DNA of 64,000 nucleotides from Nitrospirillum amazonense (GCF_007828035.1 NZ_VITV01000012.1:62001-126000); one strand, 5' to 3'; positions 8,892-18,626 are shown, counted from the first letter of the stretch. The notes: a model not told the origin generated them from the sequence alone. Numbers and translations are program-made.

Positions 8892-10265
8892 TCAGCGGGT
8901 CCGGCCGAACGCCGCCAGCAGATGGCCAGCCAAGTCGGCGCGGGCCACGGCGGCCTGCTCGCCGCTGGCCAGGCGCTTCACCGTCACGGTGCCGGCGGCG
9001 GCCTCGTCCGGGCCCATCATCAGCACCACCGGGATGCCGGCGCGATCGGCATATTTCATCTGCTTGGCGATTTTTGCCGGTTCCAGGTGCACCTCGACGT
9101 TCAGGCCGGCGGTGCGCAGCTCACCCGCCAGGGCCAGGTAGTCGGGCAGCAGCTCGGGCGCGAACTGGGTGACCAGCACGTCGATGGTGCTGGTCTGGTC
9201 CTTCACCAGGCCGGCCTGGTCCAGCACGTAGAACAGACGGGTGGCGCCGATGGAGATGCCCACGCCCGGCAGCTTGCTTTTGGTGTACTGGCTGGCCAGG
9301 TTGTCATAGCGCCCGCCGGAGCAGACGCTGCCCATCTGCGGGAAGTCGGTCAGGAAGGTCTCATACACCGTGCCGGTGTAGTAATCGAGGCCGCGGGTGA
9401 TGGAGAAATTGACGCGGAAATGGCTGTCCGGCACGCCCAGGGCGCGCAATCCCGCCACCACCTGGGTCAGCTCCCCCAGGCCCTCATGGGCCAGGGCGCT
9501 GGTGCCGCCCAGATCCTTGGCCTTGGCCAGCATCTCATCCGTGGTGCCATCGATGCTGACGAAGGCCAGAATGGCATCGGCCGTCTCGGCCGGCAGCGCC
9601 TGCTCCCCCGTCAGGGTGGCGCGCACGGCATCCACGCCCACCTTGGGCAGCTTGTCGATCTCGCGCAGCACGGCGGCCTGAGCCTCGCCCTCGCTCAACC
9701 CCAGGCCTTCCAGGAAACCGCGCAGGATCTTGCGGTTGGACAGGTTGATCTGGAAGGGGCCGACATCGATGCCCACCTGCGCCAGATCGCGGAACACGGT
9801 GTAGATGACGGCCGGCATCTCGGCGTCATAGACGATGGACAGGCTGTCCTTGCCGATGACGTCGATGTCGCACTGGTAGAACTCGCGATAGCGTCCCTTC
9901 TGCGCCCGCTCCCCACGATAGACGCGCTGGATCTGGTAGCGACGGAAGGGGAAGCTCAGGTCATGCTCATGCTCCGCCACATAGCGAGCGGTGGGCACGG
10001 TCAGGTCGAAGCGCAGGGCGATATCGGGCCGCTTGGCCTGTTCCAGGGCGCCGGTCGACTGTACGAAATAGATCTGCTTTTCCGTCTCGCCGCCCGACTT
10101 GGTCAGCAGCACGTCCACGGTTTCGAACACCGGGGTTTCGATCTGCAGGAAGCCGAAGCGCTCAAAGCCCCGCCGGATGGTGTCCAGCATGCGCTGGAAG
10201 GCGATCTGCTTGGACGGCAGCAGTTCCATCGTGCCGGGCGGCGTGCGGGGGGCGATCAGGGCCAT
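8892..10265 (-). CDS. hisS: Histidyl-tRNA synthetase
   Basis: Class II synthetase that charges tRNA-His. The 457-residue length is typical. Class II motif 2 reads [27 protein letters not shown]. The HisRS signatures are [12 protein letters not shown] and [12 protein letters not shown], and motif 3 lies at [17 protein letters not shown]-terminal anticodon-binding domain with [15 protein letters not shown] follows. The ATG at 10265 is used; [17 protein letters not shown] is a normal start. No operon partner is evident: the divergent neighbour is pyrC, and downstream on the same strand lies the PBP gene after about 200 bases. Confidence 0.95.
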   Translation of the reverse strand: MALIAPRTPPGTMELLPSKQIAFQRMLDTIRRGFERFGFLQIETPVFETVDVLLTKSGGETEKQIYFVQSTGALEQAKRPDIALRFDLTVPTARYVAEHEHDLSFPFRRYQIQRVYRGERAQKGRYREFYQCDIDVIGKDSLSIVYDAEMPAVIYTVFRDLAQVGIDVGPFQINLSNRKILRGFLEGLGLSEGEAQAAVLREIDKLPKVGVDAVRATLTGEQALPAETADAILAFVSIDGTTDEMLAKAKDLGGTSALAHEGLGELTQVVAGLRALGVPDSHFRVNFSITRGLDYYTGTVYETFLTDFPQMGSVCSGGRYDNLASQYTKSKLPGVGISIGATRLFYVLDQAGLVKDQTSTIDVLVTQFAPELLPDYLALAGELRTAGLNVEVHLEPAKIAKQMKYADRAGIPVVLMMGPDEAAAGTVTVKRLASGEQAAVARADLAGHLLAAFGRTR

Positions 10266-10428
10266 GGGATCGAACTCGGAATCTAAGAGACGGACAAGAC
10301 GGGCTTCATACCCGATTTGCCCGGTGGCGCGCCACAGGCATGGGCAACCCCAAACCCACGGGGGTTGAGCCCGCGCGCCTCAGCGCGTACCACTGGCGCC
10401 CGGACATCATAAGCCGGACCCCTGCCCC

Positions 10429-11505
10429 ATGAGCGCGACCCCCGCCGCCCGCCTGATCCTGCGACGCCCCGACGACTGGCACTTGCACGTCCGCACCGGC
10501 GCCATGCTGCGCGCGGTGCTGCCGCATTCCGCCCGCCAGATGGGCCGGGCCATCATCATGCCCAACCTGGTGCCGCCGGTGACCGACCGCGCCGCCGCAC
10601 GGCGCTACAAGGCGGAGATCGAGGAGGCCTTGGGAAGCTTGCCGGAAAACGGCGGTGCCCGCTTCCAGCCGCTGATGACCGCCTACCTGACGGACGGCAG
10701 CAGCGCCGATGAGATCGCCGCCGGCTATGAGGAAGGCCTGTTCCGGGCGGTGAAGCTGTACCCCGCCCACGCCACCACCAATTCCGCCCATGGCGTCACC
10801 GACCTCGCCAATGTCGCCGGCGTGCTGGCGCGCATGCAGGACATCGGCATGCCCCTGCTGGTCCATGGCGAGGTGACCGACCCCGCCATCGACATCTTCG
10901 ACCGCGAGGCGGTGTTCATCGAGCGCGTGCTGCTGCCGCTGATGGATCGCTACCCGGCCCTGAAGATCGTGCTGGAACACGCCACGACGGAAGAGGCGGT
11001 GGCCGTGGTGGAGGCGCACGGGGCCAGCGGGCGCCTCGCCTGCACCATCACCGCCCACCATCTGATGATCAACCGGTCGTCCATCTTCGCGGGCGGCATC
11101 CGGCCCCACCTCTATTGCCTGCCCATCGCCAAGCGGGAGAAGCACCGCCTGGCCCTGCGCCGCGCTGCCACCAGCGGCCAGCCGTGGTTCTTCCTGGGCA
11201 CCGACAGCGCGCCGCACCCCACCAGCGCCAAGGAATCGGGCTGCGGCTGCGCCGGCATCTACACGGCGGCCAGCGCCATCGAACTCTACGCCCAGGTCTT
11301 CGACGAGGAAGGCAAGCTGGACGCGCTGGAGACCTTCGCCAGCCTGAACGGCCCGCGCTTCCACGGCCTGGCGCCCAACGAGGACACCATCACCCTGGTG
11401 CGCGACGGCTACACCGTTCCCGATCTGGTGGACGCCGGCGGCAGCAACGCTGTCCTGCCCTTCCGCGCCGGCGAACGGCTGGACTGGCGCCTGCTGCAGG
11501 ACTAA
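10429..11505 (+). CDS. pyrC: Dihydroorotase, class II (PyrC)
   Basis: Zinc amidohydrolase that interconverts carbamoyl-aspartate and dihydroorotate in pyrimidine synthesis. The 358 residues begin with the metal-binding [10 protein letters not shown] (HxH) and MPNLVPPV. The carbamylated lysine lies in [11 protein letters not shown], further metal ligands in LVHGEVTD and VLEHATT, and the C-terminal Asp in LGTDSAPH. Length and motif order match the short E. coli-type class II enzymes. It is followed 35 bases later by pyrE, forming a pyrCE pair. Confidence 0.95.
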   Translation: MSATPAARLILRRPDDWHLHVRTGAMLRAVLPHSARQMGRAIIMPNLVPPVTDRAAARRYKAEIEEALGSLPENGGARFQPLMTAYLTDGSSADEIAAGYEEGLFRAVKLYPAHATTNSAHGVTDLANVAGVLARMQDIGMPLLVHGEVTDPAIDIFDREAVFIERVLLPLMDRYPALKIVLEHATTEEAVAVVEAHGASGRLACTITAHHLMINRSSIFAGGIRPHLYCLPIAKREKHRLALRRAATSGQPWFFLGTDSAPHPTSAKESGCGCAGIYTAASAIELYAQVFDEEGKLDALETFASLNGPRFHGLAPNEDTITLVRDGYTVPDLVDAGGSNAVLPFRAGERLDWRLLQD

Positions 11506-11540
11506 TACCTCCACCAATTTATCTTCCGCCCGAGGTCCCC

Positions 11541-12215
11541 ATGATCGACGCCCAGACCGCCGCCAGCCTGACCGCCCGCATCCTCCTGGACATCAAGGCG
11601 ATCCACTTCAACGCCGCCCAGCCCTTCATCCTGACCTCGGGCAAGGCCAGCCCGGTCTATATCGACTGCCGCAAGGTCATCAGCTTCCCCCGCGCCCGCT
11701 CGGCCATCATCGATTACGCCGTGCAAACAGTAATGCGCGACGCCGGATTCGAGGCGTTCGACGGTGTGGCCGGCGGTGAGACGGCCGGCATCTCCTACGC
11801 CGCCTGGATGGCCGACCGCATGGGCCTGCCCATGCAGTACGTGCGCAAGAAGCCCAAGGGCTTCGGCCGCAACGCCCAGATCGAGGGCCAGTTCGCCGAA
11901 GGCGACCGCATCCTGCTGGTGGAGGATCTGACCACCGACGGCGGCAGCAAGGTGGGCTTCGTCAACGCCCTGCGCCAGGCGGGTGCCGTTTGCGAGCACG
12001 CCTTCGTCGTCTTCCACTACGGCATCTTCCCCAAGAGCGTGGAGACGATGCGCGAGATCGGCGTCACCCTTCATGCCCTGACCACCTGGTGGGACGTGCT
12101 GAAGGTGGCGCGAGACCACAACTATTTCGATACCGGAACGATGCTGGAAGTGGAGAAGTTCCTGCACGCCCCGGCCGAATGGTCGGCTGCCAACGGCGGC
12201 AAGGTGGAAGGATAA
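11541..12215 (+). CDS. pyrE: Orotate phosphoribosyltransferase
   Basis: Transfers ribose-5-phosphate from PRPP to orotate to give OMP, directly after dihydroorotate oxidation in pyrimidine synthesis. The 224-residue protein has the PRPP-binding loop [14 protein letters not shown] and the catalytic-loop region [16 protein letters not shown]. The ATG at 11541 (MIDAQTAAS) follows an AGGTCCCC stretch. It is paired with pyrC upstream. The stop codon sits in the 5-base loop of a perfect inverted repeat (12203-12225), and a strong terminator follows at 12242. Confidence 0.95.
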   Translation: MIDAQTAASLTARILLDIKAIHFNAAQPFILTSGKASPVYIDCRKVISFPRARSAIIDYAVQTVMRDAGFEAFDGVAGGETAGISYAAWMADRMGLPMQYVRKKPKGFGRNAQIEGQFAEGDRILLVEDLTTDGGSKVGFVNALRQAGAVCEHAFVVFHYGIFPKSVETMREIGVTLHALTTWWDVLKVARDHNYFDTGTMLEVEKFLHAPAEWSAANGGKVEG

Positions 12216-12225
12216 GCCTTCCACC
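12203..12225 (+). other. Inverted repeat with the pyrE stop codon in its loop
   Basis: GGTGGAAGG (12203-12211) and CCTTCCACC (12217-12225) are perfect 9-base arms around ATAAG, which contains the pyrE TAA. The left arm is the coding end of pyrE. It resembles the stop-spanning hairpins of the MFS and phaR genes. A separate terminator follows 17 bases later, so this hairpin is not needed for termination. Confidence 0.65.
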
Positions 12226-12241
12226 AGGCGGATGTTTACCG

Positions 12242-12276
12242 CAGCGGCATGGGGCGACCCATGCCGCTGTTTGTTT
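12242..12276 (+). terminator. Rho-independent terminator after pyrE
   Basis: CAGCGGCATGGG (12242-12253) pairs perfectly with CCCATGCCGCTG (12258-12269) around a GCGA tetraloop, followed by TTTGTTT. It ends the pyrCE transcript. The convergent regulator gene ends at 12278, so the hairpin may serve both directions. Confidence 0.85.
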
Positions 12277-12277
12277 A

Positions 12278-13129
12278 TCAGGCAGACGCAGCCGCCAGCG
12301 CCTTGCACCGCTCCGCCGTACGCTCGTCGGCCGGGAACATGCACTCGATGCGCAGTTCCTCCACCGTCACATCGCGGGCGGAGCCGAAGGTGGTGATGGT
12401 GGAGAAGAAGCGCAGGGGGTGGCCCTCACCGTCCAAGGCACCGCCGGCGAACACCGTGGTGCACAGCGGCAGGGGGTAGGCGTCGGGATCGCGCGACCGC
12501 CAGCGGGCGGGCACGCCGGGATAGGCCAGCACATCGTCCAGCAAGGTGCGCAACCCCTGGTCCAGCGGGGTGGCCGCGAGTTCGTTGTGCAGGTGGCAGA
12601 TCAGGTCGCCGGCCAGGCTTTCCCAATTGCCCATGACGGGCCGCATGTCCTCCGGATCGAACACCTGGCGCAGGATGTTGTTGTGCCGGGGCATGCCGCC
12701 GCGCGCCAGGCTGACGATGCGGGCGGTGGCCCGGTTGATGCGCACCACGTCCCAGCGGCGGTTCATCACCACGGCCGGGTAGGGTTCCTGCTGGCCGATG
12801 ATGAAGTCGATGGCCTGGCGCACCGGTGCCATGGCCGGGGTGGCCAGCGTCGCCTCGCTGTAGCGCGGGGCATAGCCCGCGGCCACAAGCAGGGCGTTGC
12901 GCTCGCGCAGGGGCATGTCCAGCGTATCGGCCAGTCGGGCCAGCAGTTCACGGCTGGGCTGGGCCTTGCCGGTTTCCACACAGCTAAGGTGCCGGGTTGA
13001 GACACCAGCCTCCAGCGCCAAGTCCATTTGGCTCATGCGCCGTGCCGCCCGCCATTCGCGCAGCAGCAGGCCCAGCGGCGTCGGCTGGGAGGGAAGGACG
13101 GTCACGGTCGCGGCGGCGGCATGGGTCAT
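12278..13129 (-). CDS. XRE-family regulator with MmyB-like ligand-binding domain
   Basis: A 283-residue regulator. Residues about 15-75 form an XRE helix-turn-helix (LREWRAARRMSQMDLALEAGVSTRHLSCVETGKAQPSRE in sequence). Residues about 105-270 form the MmyB-like PAS-type sensor domain, with YPAVVMNRRWDVVRIN and LLDDVLAYPGVPARWRSRD as recognisable blocks. Members of this family often sit next to and control a short-chain dehydrogenase or hydrolase gene. Here the divergent neighbour is a Tat-exported alpha/beta hydrolase, and two palindromic sites lie between them. The ligand is unknown; fatty-acid-like ligands are reported for the family. Confidence 0.85.
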   Translation of the reverse strand: MTHAAAATVTVLPSQPTPLGLLLREWRAARRMSQMDLALEAGVSTRHLSCVETGKAQPSRELLARLADTLDMPLRERNALLVAAGYAPRYSEATLATPAMAPVRQAIDFIIGQQEPYPAVVMNRRWDVVRINRATARIVSLARGGMPRHNNILRQVFDPEDMRPVMGNWESLAGDLICHLHNELAATPLDQGLRTLLDDVLAYPGVPARWRSRDPDAYPLPLCTTVFAGGALDGEGHPLRFFSTITTFGSARDVTVEELRIECMFPADERTAERCKALAAASA

Positions 13130-13166
13130 GGTGCGGGAATGATACGGCGTCCCCGGGCAAAAGCCA

Positions 13167-13204
13167 TGACCTCGGAGGTCAAGAAACCATGACCTGGCGG
13201 GTTA
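13167..13204. promoter_or_regulatory. Paired palindromic operator candidates between regulator and hydrolase
   Basis: TGACCTCGGAGGTCA (13167-13181) is a perfect 7-1-7 palindrome. TGACCTGGCGGGTTA (13190-13204) is an imperfect copy of the same layout 23 bases further on; both are preceded by CA. They lie in the 142-base gap between the divergent MmyB-like regulator and the exported hydrolase, where an autoregulatory operator would be expected. Confidence 0.6.
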
Positions 13205-13271
13205 TCGACCGCGAATAAGGCCCGGGCGTATCCCTGGGGCATCCGAACAACCTTCCCTTGAGGGATGAGAG

Positions 13272-14261
13272 ATGCTTTCCGCACCGTTCGACCGCCGTCA
13301 TTTCCTGCAGGGCCTGGCCGGGATCGGCGCCACCGTGGCGCTCGGGACCCCCGGTGCCGGCGCCGCCGCCCTGTCCGGCACCGGGCCGCTGAACGCCGCC
13401 GCCTACCGCAGCTTGCGCCGCTATGCCGGCACCCCCTTCGGCCATGTCGCCTACATGGACCAGGGCAACGGCCCCGACGCCCTGTTCCTGCACGGCTTCC
13501 CCCTGAACAGCTTCCAGTGGCGGGGCGCCATCGACCGGCTGTCGGCCCATCGCCGTTGCCTGGCACCGGACTTCCTGGGCCTGGGCTACAGCCGGGTGCC
13601 GGACGGTCAGGCGGTGACGCCGGATGTCCAAGTGCGCATGTTGGCTACTTTCCTGGACAGCGTGGGCGCCAACACGGTGGACATCGTGGCCAACGACAGC
13701 GGCGGGGCGGTGGCCCAGCTGTTCGTTACTCAATACCCCAAGCGGGTGCGCAGCCTGCTGCTGACCAACTGCGATACCGAGCCCGACAGCCCACCCCCGG
13801 CCCTTCAGCCAGTGCTGGAGATGGCGCGGGCCGGCACCTTCGCCGACCGCTGGCTGGCGCGCTGGGTGGCGGACAAGGATTTGGCGCGCAGCCCCACAGG
13901 CCTGGGCGGCCAGACCTTCAGCGACCCCGCCCGCCCCACGGACGAGGCCATCGACTATTACCTGGGTCCGCTGGTCAGCAGCCCCCGGCGCAAGGACCTG
14001 GTGCATGCCTACACCCTGGGCCTGGACCCCAACCCCCTGGCGGGGATCGAGAAGGAGTTGCGCCGGGTGACGGCGCCCACGCGGATCGTCTGGGGCACGG
14101 CCGACACCATCTTCGACCCCGCCGGCGGCGACTATCTGGCCGGCATCCTGCCTAACTGCCAGGGCGTGCGCCACCTGCCCCAGGCCAAGCTGTTCTTCCC
14201 AGAGGAATATCCGGACATCATCGCGGAGGAGGCCCGGAAGCTGTGGGGGGTGACAGCCTGA
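13272..14261 (+). CDS. Tat-exported alpha/beta hydrolase, haloalkane-dehalogenase-like fold
   Basis: 329 residues. The N-terminus has DRRHFLQGLAGIGATVAL, a twin-arginine signal, so the product is probably folded before export to the periplasm. The fold is recognisable from LFLHGFPLNSFQWRG (oxyanion region) and DIVANDSGGAV at the nucleophile elbow, where the nucleophile position is Asp (about 142), as in haloalkane dehalogenases and epoxide hydrolases. The acid-loop region WGTADTIFDP is present. The usual catalytic His position (AGHFLPEE in relatives) reads AKLFFPEE here, with Leu at about 307, so the base is apparently missing. Activity is therefore uncertain. It is divergent from the MmyB-like regulator. 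Confidence 0.75.
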   Translation: MLSAPFDRRHFLQGLAGIGATVALGTPGAGAAALSGTGPLNAAAYRSLRRYAGTPFGHVAYMDQGNGPDALFLHGFPLNSFQWRGAIDRLSAHRRCLAPDFLGLGYSRVPDGQAVTPDVQVRMLATFLDSVGANTVDIVANDSGGAVAQLFVTQYPKRVRSLLLTNCDTEPDSPPPALQPVLEMARAGTFADRWLARWVADKDLARSPTGLGGQTFSDPARPTDEAIDYYLGPLVSSPRRKDLVHAYTLGLDPNPLAGIEKELRRVTAPTRIVWGTADTIFDPAGGDYLAGILPNCQGVRHLPQAKLFFPEEYPDIIAEEARKLWGVTA

Positions 14262-14284
14262 GAACTTGCCGCCCCCTTCCAATA

Positions 14285-14316
14285 AAAACCCCGCAGGATC
14301 GCTCCTGCGGGGTTTT
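14285..14316. terminator. Bidirectional rho-independent terminator
   Basis: AAAACCCCGCAGGA (14285-14298) pairs perfectly with TCCTGCGGGGTTTT (14303-14316) around TCGC. The A-run and T-run at the ends allow termination in both directions, between the convergent hydrolase (plus) and chemoreceptor (minus) genes. Confidence 0.9.
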
Positions 14317-14333
14317 CGATGCACCAGACCGAC

Positions 14334-16022
14334 TTAGGCGGCGCGGACCTGCTGCAGGAAGCGGTCCACCTGGCCGGCCAGGGTGTCGGACTGCTGGGCC
14401 AGGCCGGTGGCCGCGCCCAGGACTTGGGTGGCCGACTTGCCGGTGTCCTCGGCTGCATGCTGCAGCGAGCCAATGTTGCGCGACACTTCCATGGTGCCCA
14501 TGGAGGCCTGCTGGACGTTCCGGGCGATTTCCTTGGTCGCCGCGTCCTGCTCTTCCACGGCGCCCGCGACCATGTCGGAGATGTCGTTGATCTCGGCGAT
14601 GGTCCTGGAAATCGTGATGATGGCGTCAACCGCGTCGCGGGTGGCGTCCTGCATGGTGGAGATCTGGGCGGAGATTTCCTCCGTCGCCTTGGCCGTCTGG
14701 TTGGCCAGGCTCTTCACCTCGCTGGCCACGACCGCGAAGCCCTTGCCGGCTTCACCGGCGCGGGCCGCCTCAATGGTGGCGTTCAGCGCCAGCAGGTTGG
14801 TCTGGCTGGCGATGTCGGAGATCAGCTTCACCACGTCGCCGATGCTTTGGGCGCGCGAGGCCAGCGACTGCACGGTCTCGTTCGTCTTCTCGGCGGTGGA
14901 GGCGGCCGCCTTGGCGATGCGGGCCGAGGTGTTGACCTGGTTGGAAATCTCAGCGAGGGAGCCGGCCAGTTCCTCGGTGGCGCTGGCCACCGACTGCACG
15001 TTGGCCGAGGCCTGCTGCGTGGCGGCGGCGACGGCGCCGGCCTGGCTGCGGCTCTCGTCGGCCGAACCGGACAGCGTCTGCGCGCTGGACTGCATGCGGG
15101 TGGCGGCCTCGGACACCTGGGCCACGACGCCCTTCACGGTGCTCTCGAACTCGTCGGCCAGGCGGTTCATGGTGCGGCGCTTCTCTTCCGCCGACTCCCG
15201 CTCCGCCTGCTCCTGCACCTTCTTCAGGCGCTCCACTTCCAGGGCGTTGTCCTTGAACACCTGGACGGAGGCGGCCATGGCGCCGATCTCGTCGCCCCGC
15301 TCGGTGCCGGTGATGTCCACGGTCAGGTCGCCGCTGGCCAGACGGCCCATGGCGGTCTGCAGGGTGGTCAGCGGACGGCTGACAAGGAAGTGCAGCAGCA
15401 CGGCCAGGCCGCCGACCAGGATCGCCAGCACGATGATGGCGGTCAGCAGCGAGCCCTTGACGGTGGAGGAGATGGCCTCGTTCAGGCCCTGGCGGCTCCA
15501 CGCCACGATCAGGGTGCCGACCTGGTCGTGGTTGGCGCCGGCCTTCACCGGCGACATGACGATCAGGTGGTCGCCGCGATCGAAGGCCTTGGTCTCGGTG
15601 ACCTTCTTGGGCAGGTCCTTGTCCTTGTCGATGGCGTAGGTCGGCAGGGTCTTGCTGTCGAAGCTGTCCAGGGATTCGCCATCGCCGTCGTTCACGCGCA
15701 CGCCCGCCAGGCTGCCGCCCGCGCGGGTGCTGAGGTCGGCATAGGCGTCTGCGATCGAGTCCTGCTGCTTGAAGCGGACGGCGGCGCTCATCTGCTGCGC
15801 CAGCATTTCCGTTTCCTGGCGCTCAGACGCCACGGACTGGGCCAGCATGGCCTTATGCATCTGATTGGCGCTGAGCCAGATGACAGCACCCAGGCCGATA
15901 ATCGTGGGAATGGCGACCGCAGGGGCGATCTTGCGCCCAATGGTAAACCAGCTTCTCGAATTTTCCGGCTTCTTCACCAGGCCACTGACACGCCCCAAAA
16001 ACCCATCTGCCTCATACGACAT
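14334..16022 (-). CDS. Methyl-accepting chemotaxis protein
   Basis: 562 residues: a cytoplasmic start, one membrane helix near 30-50, a periplasmic sensor of about 140 residues, a second helix near 190-215 ([20 protein letters not shown]), a HAMP domain ([19 protein letters not shown]), then a long helical signalling domain. The tip has the highly conserved [33 protein letters not shown] hairpin. It signals to CheA/CheW to bias flagellar rotation. The ligand is unknown; the sensor contains no cysteines or obvious haem site. It is monocistronic, with a terminator shared with the convergent hydrolase. Confidence 0.93.
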   Translation of the reverse strand: MSYEADGFLGRVSGLVKKPENSRSWFTIGRKIAPAVAIPTIIGLGAVIWLSANQMHKAMLAQSVASERQETEMLAQQMSAAVRFKQQDSIADAYADLSTRAGGSLAGVRVNDGDGESLDSFDSKTLPTYAIDKDKDLPKKVTETKAFDRGDHLIVMSPVKAGANHDQVGTLIVAWSRQGLNEAISSTVKGSLLTAIIVLAILVGGLAVLLHFLVSRPLTTLQTAMGRLASGDLTVDITGTERGDEIGAMAASVQVFKDNALEVERLKKVQEQAERESAEEKRRTMNRLADEFESTVKGVVAQVSEAATRMQSSAQTLSGSADESRSQAGAVAAATQQASANVQSVASATEELAGSLAEISNQVNTSARIAKAAASTAEKTNETVQSLASRAQSIGDVVKLISDIASQTNLLALNATIEAARAGEAGKGFAVVASEVKSLANQTAKATEEISAQISTMQDATRDAVDAIITISRTIAEINDISDMVAGAVEEQDAATKEIARNVQQASMGTMEVSRNIGSLQHAAEDTGKSATQVLGAATGLAQQSDTLAGQVDRFLQQVRAA

Positions 16023-16617
16023 TATTTACTACCCCTGCTTTGTTCATTGCCCCGCGCCGCTGTCGTCGCCAAGACCGACAACCACCCTATCAAACCGGTG
16101 CGCGCCCCCGAACCCCTCGCCCACAGTGCGATCGCGGCTCGGCCCAGGCCCTGGGCTAATACCTAGACATGCTTTCGCAGACCTGTAAACTGACTTATAA
16201 CCTCAACTACAGTTAACGCCGCCGAGGACCACGACGACTGAAATTTATCTTTCGCAATGCGGAAAGGATTTCAGCCTGGATCCATTAGCGTCAGACTCTG
16301 GTTAAAACCCCGGAATCCAAAGCGCTAACGGGGTGAGATAAACGAAACGGGGGGAAAGGGGCTGGGCCCCGGAGTTCTTCTTAGCATTTTAAGTAATAAA
16401 AATTCAGCAGAGGTGACAAAAAACGTCACCACTCCGTCATATCGGATCACGACCCGGCAGCGGCTGGGCGACCGGGACGGTGGCTGATCGTGAACAGGGC
16501 TCGGGCCCGCAACGGACGGGCCCGAAGTGAAGACAAACGTAGGTAACAATCCGTAAACCCTTGACGGATAGTCTTTTTTAGACCGTGTACTTACTGGACT
16601 CTGGGAGGTTGGTGCAG
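16023..16617. other. Long intergenic region upstream of two divergent genes
   Basis: 595 bases without a supported gene, between the chemoreceptor (minus) and a small exported protein (plus). The stretch 16170-16440 is clearly poorer in GC than its surroundings, consistent with promoter DNA. A perfect 9-base stem, TCGGGCCCG (16501-16509) with CGGGCCCGA (16517-16525), lies about 100 bases before the small gene but has no U tract. Overlapping ORFs here are unconvincing. I see no tRNA or known RNA. Confidence 0.5.
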
Positions 16618-16929
16618 ATGAAGAAGCGGGTGGCAGCCATCGTCCTGATGGCTGGTTTGGGGGTTGCGGGCGTGGCGCGGGCGGAGTGCTCGCTGGGCAC
16701 GCCCCCCGCCGTGCCGGACGGCAGCAAGGCGGCGGAAGCGGAGATGCAGGCGGCATCCGCAGCCGTGAAGAAGTTCATGGCAGAGACCCAGGACTACATG
16801 AGCTGCGTCGAGTTCGAAGGCAAAAATGGCAACGGCAACTGGCAGAAGAAGTACAACGACGCCGTCGACCAGATGCAGAAGCTCGCGAGCGAATTCAACA
16901 AACAGTTGAAAGCCTTCAAGTCCAAATAA
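16618..16929 (+). CDS. Small exported protein of unknown function
   Basis: 103 residues starting MKKRVAAIVLMAGLGVAGVARAECS, a clear Sec signal peptide with cleavage after ARA, giving a mature protein of about 81 residues. The mature part is rich in Ala, Lys and Gln and looks helical (AEAEMQAASAAVKKFMAETQDYMSCVEFEG). Two cysteines (in ECS and SCV) could form a disulphide in the periplasm. The ATG at 16618 is preceded by GGGAGG about 8 bases upstream. I recognise no family. The isolated position, with its own long upstream region, suggests independent transcription. Confidence 0.75.
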   Translation: MKKRVAAIVLMAGLGVAGVARAECSLGTPPAVPDGSKAAEAEMQAASAAVKKFMAETQDYMSCVEFEGKNGNGNWQKKYNDAVDQMQKLASEFNKQLKAFKSK

Positions 16930-17036
16930 TGCCTAACGCCCGCCATTCCGCCGCGCCCCTCCCGGGGCCGGCGGACAGACGGCAGGGATTCCACTCCGAA
17001 GCACCACTTCCAGTGGCGGATAATGGTTAAGGCGCC

Positions 17037-18503
17037 TCACCGCCGGTGCGGCGTTTTGTCCGCCGGCGGCGATCCTATGCCCGGCTTGCCGGGAGCGCCT
17101 CCCGGCAAGCCGGGGGCGATCGGCAAGGCCGGCTGGGCATCCTTTCCGCGGGAAGGGACCGCGTCCAGCGGCACCGTCACCACCGTCGGCGGCTTGCGCG
17201 GCGTGACGATGGGCGGCATGGCCAGCCCTTGCGGCTGGACGGCGATGGAGGAATACGGCGTGCGCTTAGGCTCCGGCGGACGTTCCAGGTGGCGCGTCAC
17301 CAAGTTCACCAGCGTAGCATCATCCCAAGGCTCGACCGCGCGGCCCAGGCGCAGGATCACCAGGTCGGCCGCCTTCGACACGTAAAGCCGCTGGCCACCG
17401 GCGCCCGCCATGAAGACGGTGTCAGGCTCGGCGAAGGCTTCGGCCGCCTTGATGGGGCCGCCTTTTTCCCGCGGCCAGGCGAGGCGCACCCGCATGCCCT
17501 CGTTACGGGCGAACAGCGTAGGCCGCTGCATCTCCTCCACCCAGGGCATGGGCAGGACCGGACGGCTTTCCACCTGGCCGCCATCCTTCAACAGCAGGCC
17601 CAGGCGCAGCCAGTCGCGCGCCGTTGCCTTGACGCAGCAGCCCACCAGGGTGGCGCGGCCGCTGTCATCCAGCAGCATCTCCGCCGGGCGGGCGCCGATC
17701 GGAGCCCACAGCGCCTGCGACAAATAGGCCGCCAGCGGCTGCCTGGTCGCCTTTTCCAGCACCAGGGCCAGCACCTGCAACTCACCTTCCGCCGGCTTGT
17801 AGCGGGTGCCGGGTTCCGCCTCCAGCGCCAGGCCTTTCAGCCAGACGCCGGCATCGGCCGCTGCCGGGCCACCCGGGGTGCCGTTATCGGGCGGGAAGCC
17901 GAGGCCGCTGCTGCCCACCAGCAGGTCGCGCACGGTGATCCGACCCCGCGGATCGTCCTTCCAGTCTGGGAAGATCTGGCCCAGCGTCTGATCCGCAGAG
18001 GTGAAGAAACCATCCTGGATGGCCTTGCCGGTCAGGAAGGTCAGCAGGCCCGCCTGCAGACCGGCACCGTCCATCAGGTCCGCCGGTCGGGTGCCGGGAC
18101 CGTAGTCCTCCACCTGCAGGGCGCCGCGATACCAGACCAGCAGGGCCGTGGTGCCGGTGTTGGACTCGAAAGTGTGCAGGGCCTTCAGGCCCTCATCCGA
18201 AATCTGGCGGTCATCGGGCGAAGCCACCGTCAGGATCGGACCGTCGCCGCCCGCCACCTCCACCGTCACCGGACCGCGAGGGCTCGGGGGTTCCGCCGCC
18301 GCCGGCGGTGAGGGTGGCGGCGTTTCCACATGCCTGCCCCAATGGGCCAGCAGCAGGCCGCCGCCGATGGCCACCACCGCCACCGGCGCCAGCAGCAGGG
18401 CCACCCGAAGGTAGCCGCTCCGGGGCTCACCGGGCCTGGCGGTGCCGGGCCTGGAGGCGCCGGGCTTGGGCGGGGTGGCCCCCGATTTCGGTGACTGGGA
18501 CAT
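17037..18503 (-). CDS. Membrane-anchored beta-lactamase-fold protein lacking catalytic residues
   Basis: 488 residues. A Pro/Lys-rich cytoplasmic tail (1-30) is followed by one membrane helix (about 31-53), a proline-rich linker, a class-C beta-lactamase/EstB-like domain (about 95-430) and a second proline-rich tail. The fold shows in LLVWYRGALQVEDYG, GRITVRDLLVGSSGLGF, PGTRYKPAEGELQVLALVLEKATRQP and FMAGAGGQRLYVSKAADLVILRLG. The position of the catalytic SxxK reads GLQA (about 148-151), and the Tyr motif position reads PAE, so both nucleophile and base appear lost. A binding or scaffold role at the cell envelope is more likely than hydrolysis. Confidence 0.75.
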   Translation of the reverse strand: MSQSPKSGATPPKPGASRPGTARPGEPRSGYLRVALLLAPVAVVAIGGGLLLAHWGRHVETPPPSPPAAAEPPSPRGPVTVEVAGGDGPILTVASPDDRQISDEGLKALHTFESNTGTTALLVWYRGALQVEDYGPGTRPADLMDGAGLQAGLLTFLTGKAIQDGFFTSADQTLGQIFPDWKDDPRGRITVRDLLVGSSGLGFPPDNGTPGGPAAADAGVWLKGLALEAEPGTRYKPAEGELQVLALVLEKATRQPLAAYLSQALWAPIGARPAEMLLDDSGRATLVGCCVKATARDWLRLGLLLKDGGQVESRPVLPMPWVEEMQRPTLFARNEGMRVRLAWPREKGGPIKAAEAFAEPDTVFMAGAGGQRLYVSKAADLVILRLGRAVEPWDDATLVNLVTRHLERPPEPKRTPYSSIAVQPQGLAMPPIVTPRKPPTVVTVPLDAVPSRGKDAQPALPIAPGLPGGAPGKPGIGSPPADKTPHRR

Positions 18504-18626
18504 CAGTACGCAACGCTCCCCGAAGGCGGACGGGTCCGCCCGGGCGCCGGCCCGGCACGAACTCCGGCATAAGCCTTGGCCGTGACTGTGGCACGGCCAA
18601 GGCAGCGAGAGTCGGCGGGGGCCGCC

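Noticed and set aside
14319-16166. 615-residue plus-strand ORF
   Set aside because: Antisense of the first chemoreceptor; low-complexity Gly/Leu/His translation.
16501-16525. Perfect 9-bp hairpin as terminator of an unseen gene
   Set aside because: No U tract on either strand and no gene immediately upstream in either direction.
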